Numbered from the stretch's first letter, positions 1 through 7,429 are shown. The stretch is 13,143 nt of DNA from Beijerinckiaceae bacterium (GCA_947456315.1 CANGRU010000013.1:1-13143), one strand, 5' to 3'. Numbers and translations: made by a program. Notes: generated by a model from the sequence alone, not told the origin.

Positions 1-1680
1 ATAAAAATCCGTCCCGACATTGGGAGCCAGCATGAAGGTGATGGCGAGCAGGCTGGCAAAGCCGAACAGCACTTGCTTGCGCATGCCCAAGGCACCGGTC
101 AGCACATTCACAAAGCCGGCTTTGAACGTGTCGAAGCGGCGATCGAAAGCCTCCGCCATCCGCGCACCAAAAGATTTCGGGCCGGAATGACCATGGTCTT
201 CGCCCGACAGCAATTGCCGGGCAAGCGCTGGCACAACGCTGAACGACAAAACGAAGGATGCCAGCATCGACAAGACGACGGTGATGGCCAGCGGGATGAA
301 GAGGAAGCGCGCCGCCCCTTCCAGCAACAAGACCGGAATGAAGACAATACAAATGCACAGCGTCGCCACGGTCAGCGGCTGCACGACTTCGCCCGAGCCC
401 TCGACAATGGCAATGGTGAGCGGCTTGCCGAGTGACTGGTTGCGATGGATATTTTCCATCACCACGGTCGCATTATCAACGAGCATGCCGATGGCCAGCG
501 CCATGCCACCCAGCGTCATCAGGTTGATCGTCTGGCCCGTGAGATAAAGCCCCGCCATGCCCGCAAAGATCGACAGCGGAATGGAGGCTGCCACCACCAA
601 AGTGTTGCGCCAGCTCCCCAGAAACACAAGGATCATCAGCGAAACGAGAATGGATGAGGTGATCGCCTCTTCCACCACATTGGTCACAGCCGCACGCACG
701 AAGACCGATTGGTCAAAGTCCATCCGCAATTCGAGGCCAGAGGGGGCCGTGTCCTGAATCTCGGGCAGAATGCCGCGCACCGCATCGACGACTTTCAGTG
801 TCGAGGCATGGGTGTGTTTCAGAATCGGAATAAACGCGGCGCGCTGGCCATCAATGCGCACGATGTTGGATTGCTGCGAGAAACTATCCTTCACATTGGC
901 AATATCAGCCAAGGTGACCATCACGCCTTCGCGCACGCCCACCGGAATATTGTTGAATTGTTCCACCAAGCGCGGGCTGGAATTGAGCTGGATCGCATAT
1001 TCCTTGGCGCCCAAGCGCGCCACGCCCGCGGGCACAATCACATTGCTGGTGCCCAGCGCATTGACGACATCCATCTGCGACAGGCCTTTGGAGGCGGCCT
1101 TCGAGGGATCGACTTCGACAATGATCTGGCGGTTCTTGCCACCAAAGGCGGCGGGGATGGACAGGCCCGGAATGGTGAACAGTTTCACGCGCAAGAAATT
1201 ATTCGCGTAATCGGAAATCTGCTGCTCCGGCACACTGGACGAATTGAGCGTCACCTGCACGACAGGAACATTGGACGCGTTGAACTGGATGATGTTGGGC
1301 GGCTGCATGCCGGGAGGCGCGATACGCAGCACTGCATTGCTCTGCGCAGAGATCTGGGCAATGGCGCCGCCGATATCCGTGCCCGGCTGGAAATAGATTT
1401 TCAGAATGCCTTGGCCGGGAATGGACAGGGATTCTATATGGTCGACACCATTGACGGTCGTCGAATAGGCGCGCTCGGACACGAGCACGACGCGCCGCTC
1501 CATGTCTTCAGCCGACAGGCCATTGTAGGACCAGGCGACATAGACAACCGGAATATCAATCGCGGGGAAAATATCGACGATCATGCGCGAGACAGAAATA
1601 AAGCCTGTCAGCATGATCAGGACGGCGGTCACCGCCATAGTATAAGGCCGCCTCAGGGCGAGCTTCACCAGCGCCAGCAC
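1..1680 (-). CDS. RND-family efflux permease (AcrB/HAE1-like), N-terminal half, cut by window edge
   Basis: Inner-membrane proton-driven pump of the resistance-nodulation-division superfamily. Only the first 560 codons are visible and the reading frame is open to base 1, so about half of a usual ~1000-residue permease is missing. Translation from GTG at 1680 gives a first membrane helix (about residues 13-31), then porter-domain sequence (DIFPAIDIPVV, PPGMQPPNI), then helices containing GGMALAIGMLVDNATVVMEN, the proton-relay helix. AcrB has two adjacent aspartates there; here the pair is Asp-Asn, which also occurs in other RND branches. The GTG start follows GGAGG with 8 bases between, and an in-frame TGA lies shortly upstream. 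It sits 86 bases downstream of the MFS gene on the same strand. No membrane-fusion protein gene lies upstream in the window; one could lie beyond the left edge. Substrate unknown. Confidence 0.93.
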   Translation of the reverse strand, partial: MLALVKLALRRPYTMAVTAVLIMLTGFISVSRMIVDIFPAIDIPVVYVAWSYNGLSAEDMERRVVLVSERAYSTTVNGVDHIESLSIPGQGILKIYFQPGTDIGGAIAQISAQSNAVLRIAPPGMQPPNIIQFNASNVPVVQVTLNSSSVPEQQISDYANNFLRVKLFTIPGLSIPAAFGGKNRQIIVEVDPSKAASKGLSQMDVVNALGTSNVIVPAGVARLGAKEYAIQLNSSPRLVEQFNNIPVGVREGVMVTLADIANVKDSFSQQSNIVRIDGQRAAFIPILKHTHASTLKVVDAVRGILPEIQDTAPSGLELRMDFDQSVFVRAAVTNVVEEAITSSILVSLMILVFLGSWRNTLVVAASIPLSIFAGMAGLYLTGQTINLMTLGGMALAIGMLVDNATVVMENIHRNQSLGKPLTIAIVEGSGEVVQPLTVATLCICIVFIPVLLLEGAARFLFIPLAITVVLSMLASFVLSFSVVPALARQLLSGEDHGHSGPKSFGARMAEAFDRRFDTFKAGFVNVLTGALGMRKQVLFGFASLLAITFMLAPNVGTDFY

Positions 1681-1766
1681 GTCACATTCCTCCCGCTCTC
1701 ATTTTTGTGATCAAAGCTAGAGAACTGGGCCAGGAAAGCAAGACGGGTGCTCCGGTTCCCCCGGGA

Positions 1767-2966
1767 TTACAGCCTCTTGCCGCGCGCGCTGCGCCAGAAA
1801 ACGAAGATCGACAGGCCCAGAATGACCATCGATCCCATCAATCCACCCTGATAGCCAAAGCCCAGATTTTCCGACAGCAGGCCGGTGAAGAAGGGCCCGA
1901 GGATCAGCGCGAAATCTTGTGCTGTGCGCAACAGGCCCATGTAGATGCCACGCTGATTCTCGGGCGCGACATCGGCGACATAGGCAATGAGGGTCGGCGT
2001 GGCGATGCCCGAGCCTGCACCAAACATGATGGCCGTCAGCCACAGAAACACCGGGTGATGGCCGAAGGCCAGCAGGGCGCAGGCCGTGAATGTCGCCAGC
2101 CCTGCAATGATGATCGAGCCCACACGGCCGAATTCACGCGACAGCGCTGCATTAAACGGCAGAATGGCCAGATTGGCGCAGGCCCCGACTGTCAGAAGTA
2201 CGCCAATAGCAGCCATATCCCAATTGAACTGGCTTTGCGCAATAAGCGGCATGACAATCCAGTTGGAGGCTGTGCGCGCATAGAAAATCGCAAAATACAT
2301 CAGGCCGACGCCGGCACTGGCGGCCGCAATGGCGCGCAGATTGCCCATGCGCTCTTTGCCAGCCTTGTGCTTGATCTCGGTCGGCCAAGGAATGAGCAGG
2401 AAAGCAATCACACCCGCCAGAGCAATCAATCCGTTGACGAAATATGGCGCGGAATAGCCCCAGCCTGCGGCCACAAGACCACCAATGGCTGGGCCCAGCG
2501 CCGTGCCGGTCATATTGGCGGCTTGATAGAAGGAGGCATCGCGCAAACGCTGGCCCGGTGTGCCCAGATCAGCCACCGCCGCCAGTGCCGCCGTCATAAA
2601 AGAGGCGGAGGCCATGCCCAAAAGCAGAATGCCGAAAAAGAAAGCCTCCAGCGAATGGGTCAGGACCACGCCGAAAGACGCCAGGGTCAGCAGCACGCAG
2701 CCCAGCTGCATGAGTCGGCGCCGACCGAACCGCTCCGAGGCAATGCCGGACGGCATATTGGCCATCAACCGCGCCCCGCCATAGCAGGAGACCAACAGCC
2801 CGATGACTGTCGTACTGGCACCCAGCTCCTGCCCGTAGAGGGCAATCACCGACCAGACCATGCCATTGCCGATCTGCTTCAGGAAGACGAGCGACATCAG
2901 AACCAGCAGCGGCCCACTGGGCAGCTCGGGTATCCAACGGGCAAGCAGGGTGCGGACTGGGCGCAA
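1767..2966 (-). CDS. Major facilitator superfamily transporter, DHA1-like
   Basis: A 399-residue integral membrane protein of normal length for a 12-helix MFS carrier. After a short cytoplasmic N-terminus the sequence alternates hydrophobic segments with short loops. The loop between helices 2 and 3 reads GIASERFGRRR (about residues 74-84), a version of the MFS signature Gx3(D/E)RxGRR. A second-half loop around VAPENQRGIYMG is also typical. Drug or metabolite proton antiport is the likely role, but the substrate cannot be assigned. The start chosen is TTG at 2966, the first possible start after upstream in-frame stops. A good GGAGG lies 12 bases away, which is long, so initiation may differ slightly. 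The gene is divergent from the TctC gene at 3124 and precedes the RND permease on the same strand, so the two may be co-transcribed. Confidence 0.93.
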   Translation of the reverse strand: MRPVRTLLARWIPELPSGPLLVLMSLVFLKQIGNGMVWSVIALYGQELGASTTVIGLLVSCYGGARLMANMPSGIASERFGRRRLMQLGCVLLTLASFGVVLTHSLEAFFFGILLLGMASASFMTAALAAVADLGTPGQRLRDASFYQAANMTGTALGPAIGGLVAAGWGYSAPYFVNGLIALAGVIAFLLIPWPTEIKHKAGKERMGNLRAIAAASAGVGLMYFAIFYARTASNWIVMPLIAQSQFNWDMAAIGVLLTVGACANLAILPFNAALSREFGRVGSIIIAGLATFTACALLAFGHHPVFLWLTAIMFGAGSGIATPTLIAYVADVAPENQRGIYMGLLRTAQDFALILGPFFTGLLSENLGFGYQGGLMGSMVILGLSIFVFWRSARGKRL

Positions 2967-2981
2967 GATTCGGGGCTTCCT

Positions 2982-2997
2982 CCCGCCCGCAGGCGGG
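2982..2997. repeat. GC-rich hairpin overlapping the MFS ribosome-binding site
   Basis: CCCGCC, a CGCA loop, then GGCGGG: a perfect 6-bp stem in the divergent intergenic region 2967-3123. In the MFS mRNA the hairpin ends inside the GGAGG Shine-Dalgarno sequence (2983-2979), so it could limit translation or act as an operator. This is inferred from position only; a 6-bp GC stem can arise by chance in this base composition. Confidence 0.35.
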
Positions 2998-3123
2998 GAC
3001 TCACGTTATTTTCATCCCTTCTAGCAAGGCTTGGCCCCCTGGGACACCCCGGGAGCGCGCTTTGGGTCTTGCATTGTTGGCGGCCGCGCACCAGAAAGGG
3101 CTGATCTTAAGGAGGAATAACCC

Positions 3124-4134
3124 ATGAAAAGGATGCTTGGCGCCGCAGCGCTCGCCACCCTCGTCGCTGCCTCTCCCGCACTGGCGGCAGATGAGGATTT
3201 CTTCAAGGGCAAGACGGTCACCGTCTATATCGGTTTCTCGCCGGGTGGCACCTACGATCTCTTCGGCCGCATGGTCGCGCGCTTCATCAGCAAGCAGATC
3301 CCCGGCAATCCGACCGTCGTGGCCTCCAACATGCCGGGTGCGGGTTCGTTCACGGCGTCCAACTGGCTCTATCGCATCGCGCCGAAAGACGGCACGGCTC
3401 TGGGCACCGTCTCGCAGACGCTCGCCATCGACGAAGCGCTGAAGGCCAAGGGCGTCCAATTCAAAGCTGCCGAATTCACCTGGATCGGCCGCGTCACATC
3501 CAACATCGAAGTGCAGGTCATCTCCACCCGCACGCCGGCCTATACGCTGGCAGGCGCCAAAACCGTCGTAGTGCCGACAGCCTCCACAGGCCCGGGCTCG
3601 CCGTCTGACACCTATCCCAAGCTGATGAATGAAGTGGCCGGCACCAAGTTCAAGATCATCCGCGGCTTCCCCGGTTCGACCGATGGTTTGCTGGCGGTGG
3701 AACGCGGTGAAACAGAAGCAGCGCTGACCTCGTGGAACACGATGAAGTCGACGCGCATGAACTGGCTGACAGAAAAGAAAGCCGCGCTCTTCGTGCAATA
3801 TGCCGCGCAGCGCTCGCCTGAATTGAAGGACGTCCCCACCCTGGTGGAACTCGCCTCCAATGAAGATGACCGCAAGCTCTTGGCCTTTGCTGTTTCAAGC
3901 GCCGAAATCGGCCGCTCGATCCTCGCCCCTCCGGGCCTGCCAGCTGATCGCACCGCGATCCTGCGCAAGGCTTTCGACGCGACGATGAAAGATCCGGAAA
4001 TGCTGGCCGAAATCCAGAAGTCGAACCTCGACTTCGAGCCGTTGGATGGCGCCTCGCTCGCCAAGATCGTCGCTGCAGCCGCGAATGCCGATGAAAAGGT
4101 CGTGGCACGTATGCAGAAGATCACCGAGGAATAA
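3124..4134 (+). CDS. TctC/Bug-family periplasmic substrate-binding protein (first of three)
   Basis: A 336-residue extracytoplasmic receptor of the tripartite tricarboxylate transporter type. Residues 1-21 form a Sec signal peptide (Lys/Arg, then an Ala-rich core, cleavage after ALA). The mature part begins with FFKGKTVTVYIGFSPGGTYD; the PGG loop and Asp45 belong to the conserved ligand-carboxylate-binding start of the family. SNMPGAG and APKDGT follow, then GFPGSTDGLLAVERGETEA, all at positions usual for TctC. Family ligands are usually carboxylates or related small anions; this ligand is unknown. The start follows a very strong AAGGAGG, 8 bases away. It stands alone between a divergent MFS gene and an intrinsic terminator, with no TctA/TctB membrane partners nearby, so it depends on a permease elsewhere or serves as a sensor component. 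Confidence 0.92.
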   Translation: MKRMLGAAALATLVAASPALAADEDFFKGKTVTVYIGFSPGGTYDLFGRMVARFISKQIPGNPTVVASNMPGAGSFTASNWLYRIAPKDGTALGTVSQTLAIDEALKAKGVQFKAAEFTWIGRVTSNIEVQVISTRTPAYTLAGAKTVVVPTASTGPGSPSDTYPKLMNEVAGTKFKIIRGFPGSTDGLLAVERGETEAALTSWNTMKSTRMNWLTEKKAALFVQYAAQRSPELKDVPTLVELASNEDDRKLLAFAVSSAEIGRSILAPPGLPADRTAILRKAFDATMKDPEMLAEIQKSNLDFEPLDGASLAKIVAAAANADEKVVARMQKITEE

Positions 4135-4156
4135 GAACCTCCCCCAACGACACGAC

Positions 4157-4186
4157 AAAGGCCGGCTCTTGAGCCGGCCTTTTTTT
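4157..4186 (+). terminator. Strong rho-independent terminator after the first TctC gene
   Basis: AAAGGCCGGCT, loop CTTG, AGCCGGCC followed by seven T residues. The 8-bp GC core extends to 11 bp through A-T pairs. It lies 22 bases after the stop codon at 4134 and separates this monocistronic unit from the next cluster. Confidence 0.93.
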
Positions 4187-4240
4187 GTCCCTGCCAGCCA
4201 CGCCTGCCTTCACGATCTTGTGTGATGGTGTTTCAACTTC

Positions 4241-4255
4241 GGCACGCTCCTTGCT
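4241..4255 (+). promoter_or_regulatory. Candidate sigma-54 (RpoN) promoter, -24/-12 type
   Basis: The bases GGCACGCTCCTTGCT match the sigma-54 consensus TGGCACG-N4-TTGCW except for the first base (C for T at 4240). The invariant GG and GC are separated by the required 10 bases. Transcription would start near 4266, about 70 bases before the zinc-ribbon gene at 4337. It lies just past the terminator at 4157-4186, where a new promoter is expected. A sigma-54 promoter needs an enhancer-binding activator; none is encoded in the window and I see no clear activator site in 4187-4240. Confidence 0.6.
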
Positions 4256-4336
4256 CTACATCTCTTGGTTGCGCGGCTTGAGAGAGCAGCAAAGCTCCAC
4301 CTGCGCGAACGGATAACACCGAGGGAGACAGAAACC

Positions 4337-4561
4337 ATGTCGGACCACCATCACGGCGACAATCCTTGTCGTGTTTGCGGATTCCAAAACAAACGCCCCA
4401 CAAGCGCTCAAGCATTCAAATGCGAATGCTGTGGCGTGCTGATCGGGCTGGAAGACCAGAGCGCTGCCAACATCGCTTTATGGCGTGCCAAATTCATCTC
4501 GAATGGCGGCCGATGGCAGACAAAGCCATCCGCACTGGAGCAGCGGCCTGCCAATGATTGA
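4337..4561 (+). CDS. Small zinc-ribbon protein, function unknown
   Basis: A 74-residue protein with four cysteines in two CxxC knuckles: Cys11/Cys14 (CRVC) and Cys29/Cys32 (CECC), with an additional Cys31. This spacing fits one zinc ribbon or rubredoxin-like knuckle. The N-terminus carries three consecutive histidines, which could also bind metal. After the second knuckle is a short amphipathic stretch (NIALWRAKFISNGGRW) and a polar tail. The ATG at 4337 is preferred over an in-frame upstream start at 4265, because GGGAG lies 9 bases before it and the upstream stretch has no ribosome site and overlaps the expected transcription start. No signal peptide, so probably cytoplasmic. It is the first gene after the candidate sigma-54 promoter. 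I do not recognise a named family; DNA, RNA or protein binding are all possible. Confidence 0.7.
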   Translation: MSDHHHGDNPCRVCGFQNKRPTSAQAFKCECCGVLIGLEDQSAANIALWRAKFISNGGRWQTKPSALEQRPAND

Positions 4562-4651
4562 GCAATCCATTGCCGTGAAATCAGCACAAGTGATGAAAGG
4601 GCAAGCAGTCACCGCAAGGGGCAATCTCACCAAAATCCGCCTTTAGGCCGC

Positions 4652-4680
4652 TTCACAAGTGCACGCACCTCACCTAGGCT
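4652..4680 (+). promoter_or_regulatory. Weak sigma-70-like promoter candidate before the second TctC gene
   Basis: TTCACA, a 17-base spacer, then TAGGCT, 46 bases before the start at 4727. Each box matches the consensus only partly. The same TAGGCT box with a 17-base spacer recurs before the cytochrome/ThDP genes at 9693-9721, which slightly raises the chance that both are real. Confidence 0.25.
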
Positions 4681-4700
4681 GATGCCAAGGGCCGCATCAG
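4679..4700. repeat. Inverted repeat in the leader of the second TctC gene
   Basis: CTGATGC, 8-base loop, GCATCAG: a perfect 7-bp inverted repeat touching the end of the possible -10 box and ending 12 bases before the GGGGGAGGA ribosome site. It could be an operator for a dimeric regulator or an mRNA stem. No T-run follows, so it is not a typical terminator. Confidence 0.4.
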
Positions 4701-4726
4701 ACAGGCCTTCGGGGGAGGATCAGCCA

Positions 4727-5785
4727 ATGACGTCCAAGTTGACGAATGCGCTTACGCGTCGCCATTTCTGCAAGACAGCCACAGCCGTGACAGCGGCAGC
4801 CTTGGTGCCCCGCAGTTCGCTGGCTGATTCCGATTTCTACAAGGGCAAAACGGTCCAGCTGGTCGTGCCCTTCTCGCCCGGCGGCTTTTACGACATTGCG
4901 GGGCGCATCGTCGCCCGCCACCTGCCCAATCACATCGAAGGCAACCCGAATGTCGTGGTGCAGAACCAGCCGGGCGCTGGCGGCCTGTCGGCAGCCAATC
5001 GCCTCGCTAATTCGACAACGCGTGACGGCCTGACGATTGCCACTGTCAGCCGCTCGATCCCGCAGCTCTATTTGTGCGGTGACACCAATGTGCAATTCGA
5101 TCCGCTCAAGCTGACTTGGCTCGGCTCGCTGTCCTCCTATGCCGATGATGCCTATCTGCTTGTTGTCATGGCCTCGAGCCCGGCGAAAACCATCGAAGAC
5201 GCGCGCAAGATGAAACTCAATCTGGCCGGGGTGGGCGTGGGTGCGACCAACACGACCTTTGCACTCATTGCAAAAGAATTGCTCGGCGTGAACACGGATG
5301 TGGTGCGCGGCTTCCCCGGCGCCAATGACATCTGGCTTGCGATGGAGCGCGGCGAGATCGACGGACAGGTGATTGACGTCTCCGCCATTATGGCGGCGCG
5401 TCCGCAATTGTGGAACGAAGGCAAATTGCGCGTGCTTGTGCAATTTGCGCGCAGCACACGCATGGCCGAATTGCCAAACGTGCCCACAGGGCGCGAATTG
5501 GTGACCAATGCGAATGATCGCACCTATCTGGAATTTGCTGAAAATCCCTTCTTCATGGCCCTGCCCTTCGCAGCACCTCCGGAGATACCGGCAGACCGCG
5601 CCGATATTCTCGAAAAGGCCTTTATGAAAATGGCGATGGAGCCAAGCTTCCGTGCAGAAATGCTGCAAGCCGGCATGAAGACCAGCCCGGTCGATGGAAA
5701 ATTCGTGCGCAAAGTGATCGAGGAAGCAGCCAAGACACCCAAAGATGTGCGCGAACGCCTCGGCAAATTGATCATCGCGAAGTGA
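4727..5785 (+). CDS. TctC/Bug-family substrate-binding protein with Tat-type signal (second of three)
   Basis: A 352-residue periplasmic receptor related to the other two TctC proteins here. The N-terminus contains TRRHFCK (residues 10-16), a good twin-arginine motif, followed by a short alanine-rich core and a cleavage site near SLA/DS (residue 33). Unlike its paralogues it should therefore leave by the Tat route. The mature protein has FYKGKTVQLVVPFSPGGFYD (PGG loop 51-53, Asp56) and QNQPGAGG, then GFPGANDIWLAMERGEIDG, all family hallmarks. The ATG at 4727 is chosen over an in-frame ATG at 4682 because GGGGGAGGA lies 7 bases upstream and the signal then begins at its natural N-terminus. Its stop lies 11 bases before the dienelactone-hydrolase-like gene, suggesting one transcript and a shared pathway. 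Ligand unknown. Confidence 0.92.
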   Translation: MTSKLTNALTRRHFCKTATAVTAAALVPRSSLADSDFYKGKTVQLVVPFSPGGFYDIAGRIVARHLPNHIEGNPNVVVQNQPGAGGLSAANRLANSTTRDGLTIATVSRSIPQLYLCGDTNVQFDPLKLTWLGSLSSYADDAYLLVVMASSPAKTIEDARKMKLNLAGVGVGATNTTFALIAKELLGVNTDVVRGFPGANDIWLAMERGEIDGQVIDVSAIMAARPQLWNEGKLRVLVQFARSTRMAELPNVPTGRELVTNANDRTYLEFAENPFFMALPFAAPPEIPADRADILEKAFMKMAMEPSFRAEMLQAGMKTSPVDGKFVRKVIEEAAKTPKDVRERLGKLIIAK

Positions 5786-5796
5786 GGGGAACCCAG

Positions 5797-6789
5797 ATGC
5801 GCGCTCACCTGATTTTGGCAAGCCTCTGCGGGTTACTCGCAACATTCATCTCACCCAACATCGCCCGGGCACAGGATGCGCGCGCATCCCTGCCCGCGCG
5901 CATCGAACTCATTCCGTTTGAATCGCTCACCTTGCCCGACAGCGCTTTTCTGAAAGGCGACAAAGCGGCCGGCAAGCCCGCACAGCTGGCAGCAGAGCTG
6001 CATGTCGCACAGGGACCGGGCAAGCGCCCGGTTGTTGTGCTTCTGCATGGCTCAGGCGCTTTGGGCGGGCGCGATGCACAATGGGCACGTGAATTTGCCG
6101 AAATCGGCGTCTCGACTTTGATGATCGACGCCTTCTCGGGCCGCGGCATTGTTGCCACCAGCGACAATCAGGGACAGCTGGGCCGGCTCAACATGATCCT
6201 CGACACATATCGGGCTCTGGCCAAACTGAAAGACCACCCGCGTGTGGATACATCGCGCGTCGCCATGATCGGTTTTTCGCGCGGCGGACAAGCCACACTT
6301 TATGCAAGCCTCGAACGCTTTCACAAAATGTGGAACGACAGCGGCGTCGATTTTGCCGCCTACTTCCCTTTCTATCCTGATTGCATGACGCAATTTGTGG
6401 ATGACACGAAACTCAAACCCGTGCCGGTCCGCATCCATCATGGCGATATTGATGATTACAATCCGGCACCCCAATGCAAAGCCTTCACCGAGCGCCTGAA
6501 AGCAGCGGGTGCCAATGTCGAGATGACCATCTACAAAGATGCACCCCATTCATTCGATGGCCCGCTCGGCACACCGACACCGAGCCTGTCCAGCAATGCC
6601 ATGACGGTGCGCAATTGCGTTTTGAAGGAAGAGCCGCTTGGTCAGATCACCAACACCAAGAGCGGCAAGGCCTTCACCTATGAAGACCCCTGTGTCGAGC
6701 GCGGCCCCCATGTCGGCTTCAATGCCGAAGCCGCAAAGGCAGCGCGCGCCAGCGTGCGCGAGACTTTGAAAAGCGTGTTCAAACTCTGA
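5797..6789 (+). CDS. Exported dienelactone hydrolase-family alpha/beta hydrolase
   Basis: A 330-residue alpha/beta-hydrolase with a signal peptide (residues 1-25, cleavage near ARA/QD), so it should act in the periplasm. A hydrophobic strand leads to the oxyanion region HGSGALGG (84-91). The nucleophile elbow GFSRGG places Ser161 as catalytic residue. The acid is probably Asp219 or Asp220 in HGDIDDYNP, and His251 in APHSFDG completes the triad. The family usually uses Cys as nucleophile in true dienelactone hydrolase and Ser in related esterases, so this is better read as an esterase or lactonase of unknown substrate. A C-terminal extension after His251 carries two of the four mature-region cysteines (196, 227, 274, 299), which could form disulfides. 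The ATG at 5797 has AGGGGA upstream; a GTG at 5782 overlaps the previous gene and is less likely. Confidence 0.87.
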   Translation: MRAHLILASLCGLLATFISPNIARAQDARASLPARIELIPFESLTLPDSAFLKGDKAAGKPAQLAAELHVAQGPGKRPVVVLLHGSGALGGRDAQWAREFAEIGVSTLMIDAFSGRGIVATSDNQGQLGRLNMILDTYRALAKLKDHPRVDTSRVAMIGFSRGGQATLYASLERFHKMWNDSGVDFAAYFPFYPDCMTQFVDDTKLKPVPVRIHHGDIDDYNPAPQCKAFTERLKAAGANVEMTIYKDAPHSFDGPLGTPTPSLSSNAMTVRNCVLKEEPLGQITNTKSGKAFTYEDPCVERGPHVGFNAEAAKAARASVRETLKSVFKL

Positions 6790-6798
6790 ATGAAGCCA

Positions 6799-6828
6799 CA
6801 CGCGGGAGCAGTGATCCTGTCCCGCGTG
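6799..6828. repeat. Perfect 9-bp inverted repeat before the four-helix membrane protein gene
   Basis: CACGCGGGA, 12-base loop, TCCCGCGTG, placed 9 bases after the hydrolase stop and 17 bases before the next ATG. No T-run follows. It may be an mRNA-stabilising or processing stem, a factor-dependent terminator or an operator. The following gene has no recognisable Shine-Dalgarno sequence, which makes a role in translation conceivable. Confidence 0.5.
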
Positions 6829-6845
6829 CCCAGCGTATCGCCCCC

Positions 6846-7334
6846 ATGCACCAGACGATCAAATTCCTGCACACGCTCTCCTCCGCCGGCCTGATCGGCG
6901 CGCTGGTTGCCTATCTGCTCATTCTCTGGCGAGCGCCGCAGGACAGTCTCGCGCAATATGCTGACATGCGCGAGACGATCAGCCTGATCTGCCGGATCAT
7001 CCTCGTGCCATCGCTGGGCCTGTCACTGGTCAGCGGCCTCATGTCGATGATGGTGCACAAGCCCTACCAGCAAAAACGCTGGGCTTGGGCGAAAGCCTTT
7101 TTGGGGCTGGCCATGTTTGAATCAACGCTGGCCATCACGCAGAGCAAAGCTATCGAGGCCGCCGAATTTGCCGCACGCATCGCTGCTGGCCATCACGTCG
7201 AGGAAGCCCGTCCATTGCTGAATGAAGCCTTGCACAGCGAATGGAATGTGCTGTTTGCCATTCTGGCCATCTCCTGCGCGCAAACGGCGCTTGGCATCTG
7301 GCGACCCAAACTCGCATGGCCGAAGCCGACTTGA
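6846..7334 (+). CDS. Four-helix integral membrane protein, unknown function
   Basis: A 162-residue protein with four hydrophobic segments at about residues 5-28, 47-69, 79-99 and 132-152, joined by short charged loops. A His lies in the first helix (FLHTLSSAG), and there are His residues at 71, 116, 117 and 130. The shape recalls DUF2269/CopD-like small membrane proteins, some of which are suspected to bind heme or copper, but I cannot confirm membership. No Shine-Dalgarno sequence precedes the ATG: the bases before it are CGCCCCC. Translation may be coupled or start from a processed end near the inverted repeat at 6799-6828. It sits between an exported hydrolase and a cyclodeaminase-like enzyme on the same strand, so it may be a membrane partner of the module. 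A transport or electron-transfer role would be speculation. Confidence 0.78.
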   Translation: MHQTIKFLHTLSSAGLIGALVAYLLILWRAPQDSLAQYADMRETISLICRIILVPSLGLSLVSGLMSMMVHKPYQQKRWAWAKAFLGLAMFESTLAITQSKAIEAAEFAARIAAGHHVEEARPLLNEALHSEWNVLFAILAISCAQTALGIWRPKLAWPKPT

Positions 7335-7429
7335 GAAACTGAAATTCAATAGCCTGAACAGGAAATTGGATTGTCTGAACGGCACTTGTGGACGATCATC
7401 CGATGACCTGCTCCAGAGGCCTTAAAAAA

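Noticed and set aside
709..1710. Long plus-strand open frame (333 codons) opposite the RND gene
   Set aside because: It is the antisense shadow of a clear RND permease; its product is rich in His, Arg and Asp with no family resemblance.
1707..3104. Plus-strand open frame of 465 codons
   Set aside because: Antisense to the MFS transporter, low-complexity Gln/Arg/His-rich product, no ribosome site; the MFS frame shows real helices and a signature loop.
3019..3108. GC-rich stretch before the first TctC gene, checked for an RNA gene or riboswitch
   Set aside because: Only short CCC/GGG pairings are visible; no cloverleaf or known riboswitch pattern could be drawn.
4697..5845. Minus-strand open frame of 382 codons
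   Set aside because: Shadow of the second TctC gene; GC-rich third positions make long antisense frames common here.
7335..7429. Repeated CTGAAC words and small palindrome CCTGAACAGG before the cyclodeaminase-like gene
   Set aside because: Copies are short and unevenly spaced; expected by chance and not a convincing operator.
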